A DNA stretch of 8,845 nt from positions 3,019 to 11,863 of the forward strand of contig DCIQ01000055.1 of assembly GCA_002317435.1 (NCBI GenBank), written 5' to 3'. This document shows, piece after piece, positions 5,652 through 8,845 of this stretch (position 1 is the first letter of the stretch; every line of letters begins with the position of its first letter). The stretch is from Bacteroidales bacterium UBA1722. Its GTDB lineage: Bacteria > Bacteroidota > Bacteroidia > Bacteroidales > UBA932. The notes beneath the pieces were generated by a model. It did no database searches. It was given only the letters and a program-made list of their open reading frames with translations, and had not been told where the DNA came from. Both the position numbers and the translations under genes were made by a program.

Positions 5652-7979
5652 CTAGAAATAGAAAGGCCAGAAAATACCGAGTTTGAACTGGCGGACCGGA
5701 CGGATGTACGGGAAAGAGGAGAAATAATCCCCGTCAGGCCATCCCTGCGCCACATTGGTCACCTTCACGAACAGACACACCTTCTTCCACTGGACATTCA
5801 CGAAGGCGTCCATATACGGAGTGGTGCCGCCTGTCTTCTCCTCCTTCTGCAGCTGAAACTGTCCGAGCGCCGGATTCCACATAGGGGCATAATACGAAGT
5901 GTTGAAAGTGGCATCCACCCCTATCTGCATCTTCATGACATCCTCCCTGACTATCGGGAACTCCACATACCACCTCACGTGAGCCGTCAGCAGAGGGGTG
6001 GGAAGCACGTCCTGATCGGACGAAACCTGACAGAGGACCTGATTGTCCAGATGAAGCCTCCTCCAGAGCACGAAATCCTTCCTGACATACGCACTTATCA
6101 CATTCAGCAGTCCGCTGTTCTGACGGGCCATCCCCTGAAGGTCATAATAGACGAAATTGCTCACCATACCATACCCGAAGAAGAGTTCCATCTTCCATTT
6201 GTCGATATCCAGCTGTCCCTGAAGTGTAGTTCTGGAGACCTTGGAGAAGTCATTGTTCCAGACATAATGGTTCGAACAGACATTATTGGTGAAATAGTCG
6301 GGACGTTTCAGGGAAGTGGAGAATCTCGCAGTGAAATCCACTCCTGCGCTCTTGTCCCTGAACGGATAGAAGGAGAAGGTCATCGCGGCGTTGACGTCCA
6401 GGTCATTCTGTGAATAACCCATGAAATCATACTTCACATCCGCATTCCAATCCAGATATTTCCGGAATTTCCCGCTGACTCCTCCATAGAGGAACGCATT
6501 GTTGAACTTTTCGTTATAGTTCCCCACCAGATACATATCGGGAGAGTACACATACTGACTCTGGAACTGGTGTCCTATCCCGGCATCCACTTTCGAGACT
6601 ATGGCATCCCTGGCCCATGGCTGGAGCCTTACGAAAAAACGGTTCTCCACCAGGAAGGAGCGGGTGGAGTCGCGCGAATCCGTGGGATGGATATAGAATC
6701 TGTCGCCGTACATCTTCCGGGCGGCGGTATCGGCGGCGGTGATCCTGTCGCTGTATATCCTCTGGAAACGGCTTATCTCCGCTATATGCCCGAAAGTTAT
6801 CTGCGAGCCTTCGTCGAGGGCTATGGTATCTTCCCTCTCCGCAAGGACATCCTCCCCCACCACGGCATAGGGAATCGTATCCGGGACGGAAAGAGTATCC
6901 GCGACACCGCGTTTCATGGCCAGCCTGCGTTCCTTCTTTTCGGCGAAATAATTTTTCACCGTCCGGAAAGGAAGCGAATAGTGATGATGTAGGAAGAAGG
7001 TGTTCCTGGAATAATCATTATGCCCCTTCAATCTGGTGCCCAGAGCCTTCGGTTCTATGATGGTATCACGCACTTCCTTGGTATTCAGCACGCCGCCGTT
7101 TTCATCCCTGTAAATATTGTTATGGATGAATCCGAAGTTGGCCACATAGTGCTTTCCGAGATAGTTTCCGGTGACCGAGAGAGTCTTGTTATGTGTCTCT
7201 TCATTGTTCATCAGTCCCTTCCCGCCGTAAGTAAGCCACTGGAAAGCCAGATTGAGGCCCGGAGTGATGTTCTGGGTATGAAGAATCTTCAGATTGGCCT
7301 CTTCCTTATCCTTGAAAGCGAAAAGGGTACCCCAATATGCCAGTTCGGTATATGTCGATTTGACATTGTACATAGGCATGGTTTCGGGAAGATAGGTGGC
7401 ATACAGCCACGGCTCGTATGCCTTGAACTTGTCGAATTCCGTCCTCTTGAACCAGTTGGACGACAGGGCGGCACTTCCGGACATCCCCAGATAGGTGGCA
7501 TTGATATCCTTTTTGAAGACAGGATTCTCCGTGTGCCATTCATTGAACGTGGTATCATTCGGCACCAAGGTCATTTTCCCCACTCTCGAATCGCTGTTCC
7601 ATTTCAGGATTCTCCTGTAGAACATCGTATCGGGAAACGCACAGGTGTTCAGGATACGGGGAGTTTCCATTCTGATGCTGTCCCTCACGTGCTTTACGCT
7701 GTCCCGGTACATCTGCCTGATTTCACTCTTGCTGAGAGGTCTCACCTCGACACTGTCCGGATCGCCGCCTCCGGCAATCGAATCTTCCGGCATGCTCCCT
7801 CCGACGGAGGGAACGGTATCGGAAACGGCGGAGGTGTCACGGACCTGCAGGGAATCCTGCATCATAACCGGACAGGCATCCCGAACATCATCATACCCGT
7901 ACCGGGCACCGCCCCCACCGGCAGTGAAAGCTGCCAGCAAGATGGACGACACGACTGATATTTGAACGGTTCGATGCAT
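5652..7979 (-). CDS. Putative outer-membrane porin, Porin_10 type
   Basis: This 775-aa protein is predicted to form an outer-membrane beta-barrel. Residues 1-24 are a signal peptide. Residues about 40-80 are rich in Asp, Ser and Thr, followed by a basic stretch with KSEIRQMYRDSVK. From about residue 105 to the end the sequence shows alternating strands full of Tyr, Phe and Trp (for example GMSGSAALSSNWFKR), and it closes with FKLGIFWPFYF; a C-terminal Phe is the usual BAM recognition signal. Overall pattern and architecture fit the Bacteroidetes putative-porin family (Porin_10, PF14121), somewhat longer than I expect for it. The transported solute cannot be inferred. It is the first gene of an operon with the transglycosylase, under a clear -33/-7 promoter. 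The ATG at 7977-7979 is fixed by the signal peptide. Confidence 0.85.
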   Translation of the reverse strand: MHRTVQISVVSSILLAAFTAGGGGARYGYDDVRDACPVMMQDSLQVRDTSAVSDTVPSVGGSMPEDSIAGGGDPDSVEVRPLSKSEIRQMYRDSVKHVRDSIRMETPRILNTCAFPDTMFYRRILKWNSDSRVGKMTLVPNDTTFNEWHTENPVFKKDINATYLGMSGSAALSSNWFKRTEFDKFKAYEPWLYATYLPETMPMYNVKSTYTELAYWGTLFAFKDKEEANLKILHTQNITPGLNLAFQWLTYGGKGLMNNEETHNKTLSVTGNYLGKHYVANFGFIHNNIYRDENGGVLNTKEVRDTIIEPKALGTRLKGHNDYSRNTFFLHHHYSLPFRTVKNYFAEKKERRLAMKRGVADTLSVPDTIPYAVVGEDVLAEREDTIALDEGSQITFGHIAEISRFQRIYSDRITAADTAARKMYGDRFYIHPTDSRDSTRSFLVENRFFVRLQPWARDAIVSKVDAGIGHQFQSQYVYSPDMYLVGNYNEKFNNAFLYGGVSGKFRKYLDWNADVKYDFMGYSQNDLDVNAAMTFSFYPFRDKSAGVDFTARFSTSLKRPDYFTNNVCSNHYVWNNDFSKVSRTTLQGQLDIDKWKMELFFGYGMVSNFVYYDLQGMARQNSGLLNVISAYVRKDFVLWRRLHLDNQVLCQVSSDQDVLPTPLLTAHVRWYVEFPIVREDVMKMQIGVDATFNTSYYAPMWNPALGQFQLQKEEKTGGTTPYMDAFVNVQWKKVCLFVKVTNVAQGWPDGDYFSSFPYIRPVRQFKLGIFWPFYF

Positions 7980-7987
7980 AAAACTGA

Positions 7988-8020
7988 CAAATATACGCCA
8001 AAAAAACTTCTATCCGCAAA
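7988..8020 (-). promoter_or_regulatory. -33/-7 promoter of the porin operon
   Basis: On the minus strand, TTTG at 8017-8020 and TATATTTG at 7988-7995 are separated by 21 bp. This is a full match to the Bacteroidetes sigma-ABfr type promoter (TTTG, 19-21 bp, TAnnTTTG). The -7 box ends only eight bases before the porin ATG, so the 5' leader should be nearly absent. Confidence 0.72.
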
Positions 8021-8037
8021 TATTCGCGTAAGTATTC

Positions 8038-8045
8038 TACCTTTG
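8038..8045 (+). promoter_or_regulatory. -7 promoter box of the FAD-linked oxidase gene
   Basis: TACCTTTG matches TAnnTTTG exactly and is the same sequence as the box before the ABC permease gene. It lies about 48 bases before the ATG at 8093. No TTTG is seen at the -33 position, which would fall at about 8013-8017, next to the -33 box of the divergent porin promoter. The two promoters are therefore back to back. Confidence 0.58.
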
Positions 8046-8066
8046 TACACCCTTTCAGGAAAAGTC

Positions 8067-8123
8067 ATGAAACCGGACAGGGAATTTCGCCGATGCGAAT
8101 ATCAAAAGTTTTTGACAGCATGA
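8067..8123 (+). CDS. Possible 18-codon upstream ORF
   Basis: ATG 8067 opens a short frame (MKPDREFRRCEYQKFLTA) that stops with TGA at 8121-8123. The stop overlaps the internal ATG at 8120-8122 of the following oxidase gene as ATGA, the usual geometry for translational coupling. It lies just after the predicted promoter and is the first ATG on that transcript. No Shine-Dalgarno or known leader-peptide signature is visible, so it may be chance. Confidence 0.25.
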   Translation: MKPDREFRRCEYQKFLTA

Positions 8124-8845
8124 AAATATACACCGACCGGATAAACCGCATCCTGTACTCCACCGATGCTTCCGCATATCAGGAACTCCCGTACGGAGTC
8201 TGTTTCCCTGAAAATGAGGAAGATATAATAGAACTCATCAGAACGGCACGTGAACGCCGTCTGTCCATAATTCCCCGCACCGCCGGCACCTCCATAGCCG
8301 GGCAGGTGGTGGGAGCCGGCATAGTGGCGGACGTATCCAAGCACATGAACCGTATCCTGGAGATAAACCCTCGGGAAAGATGGGTCCGCCTCCAGCCCGG
8401 AGTAGTGAGGGATGAACTGAATATGGCTCTCAAACCGTACGGACTGCAATTCGGTCCGGAGACCGCCACTTCCAGCCGGTGCTGTGTGGGAGGAATGGCC
8501 GGAAACAATTCCTGCGGCACCCATTCCATAATCTACGGCAGCACCCGTGACCACGTGCTCGAAGCCAAGGTGATTCTCTCCGACGGTTCCAGGGCAGTAT
8601 TCTCCGCCCGGAGGGCCGCAGAGATGACCGCCCGCCTGCAGGAAAGCGCAGTCCTCCTGAACGGAGACTGTACCCTGGAAGAGAGGATCTACGCCCAGCT
8701 GCTCGGATTTTCCAGGGACAAGACCCTCTGCAGAACGATAGAACGGGAGTTTCCGGACGCATCCCTCCGCCGGAGAAATACCGGTTACGCCCTGGACCAG
8801 GTGCTCGGCCTCTGCTGTCCCGAAGAGCACCTCCTCCCCTGCGCC
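8093..8845 (+). CDS. FAD-linked oxidase, GlcD/YdiJ type (5' part)
   Basis: The frame is open from ATG 8093 to the window edge, 251 codons. It is the N-terminal, FAD-binding (PCMH/VAO-type) part of a D-2-hydroxyacid dehydrogenase such as D-lactate or D-2-hydroxyglutarate dehydrogenase. Key signatures are PRTAGTSIAGQ at 61-71, which binds the FAD pyrophosphate, RLQPGVV near 99-105, FGPETATSS at 120-128, and GGMAGNNSCGTHSIIYGSTRDH at 133-154. In the YdiJ-like branch the FAD domain is fused to a C-terminal cysteine-rich Fe-S region and the protein is about 900-1,000 aa; that part would lie beyond the window, so the fusion is inferred. The start is uncertain: ATG 8120 (MKIYTDRINRILYSTDAS) is also plausible, and the longer form keeps more of the usual N-terminal extension. 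It is divergent from the porin operon. The cell-level substrate is not determined. Confidence 0.88.
   Translation, partial: MRISKVFDSMKIYTDRINRILYSTDASAYQELPYGVCFPENEEDIIELIRTARERRLSIIPRTAGTSIAGQVVGAGIVADVSKHMNRILEINPRERWVRLQPGVVRDELNMALKPYGLQFGPETATSSRCCVGGMAGNNSCGTHSIIYGSTRDHVLEAKVILSDGSRAVFSARRAAEMTARLQESAVLLNGDCTLEERIYAQLLGFSRDKTLCRTIEREFPDASLRRRNTGYALDQVLGLCCPEEHLLPCA

Noticed and set aside
7020..7958. Plus-strand ORF of 312 codons
   Set aside because: It is the antisense shadow of the porin gene; it has no recognisable domain and its composition is atypical.
8102..8830. Minus-strand ORF of 242 codons
   Set aside because: It is antisense to the FAD-linked oxidase, whose plus-strand frame carries clear family motifs and runs off the window.

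Overview
The window looks like Bacteroidales chromosome, of gut-commensal type. Three things point there. There are TAnnTTTG-type -7 promoter boxes, in one case with the matching TTTG -33 box. The starts lack strong Shine-Dalgarno sequences. The protein families are typical of the phylum: a TlpA-like thioredoxin lipoprotein, a Porin_10-type outer-membrane protein and an MltF-like transglycosylase. I cannot assign a genus from the sequence alone.

Layout. Bases 1-108 hold the last 35 codons of an unidentified plus-strand gene. Bases 284-2571 are a minus-strand pair that is visibly more AT-rich than the rest: a 488-aa thioredoxin-fold lipoprotein, and a 228-aa protein with a BamE/SmpA-like N-terminal domain followed by membrane segments. 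Bases 2572-3193 have no secure gene but are full of structure: a perfect 20-bp inverted repeat 155 bp end to end (MITE-like, with a possible 50-codon ORF across it), a GC-rich nested hairpin of about 105 bp, two tandem perfect hairpins, and the terminator of a minus-strand tRNA. tRNA-Gly(CCC) follows at 3194-3266, divergent from a LolC/E-type ABC permease at 3304-4542.

The permease converges, with a single base between stop codons, on a minus-strand operon read from 7979 down to 4544: a 775-aa Porin_10-type protein and then, 13 bp on, a membrane-anchored MltF-like lytic transglycosylase. The operon has a good -33/-7 promoter so close to the porin ATG that the mRNA should be almost leaderless. 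Divergent from it, with its own TACCTTTG box, starts a plus-strand FAD-linked oxidase of the GlcD/YdiJ type. It stays open to the window end (251 codons seen) and may be preceded by an 18-codon upstream ORF.

Most of the genes concern the cell envelope: lipoprotein-type export, an outer-membrane barrel, murein turnover and periplasmic thiol chemistry. I see no complete new defence system, CRISPR array or intact insertion sequence. The least explained part is the structured gap at 2689-3146, next to the AT-rich lipoprotein pair.
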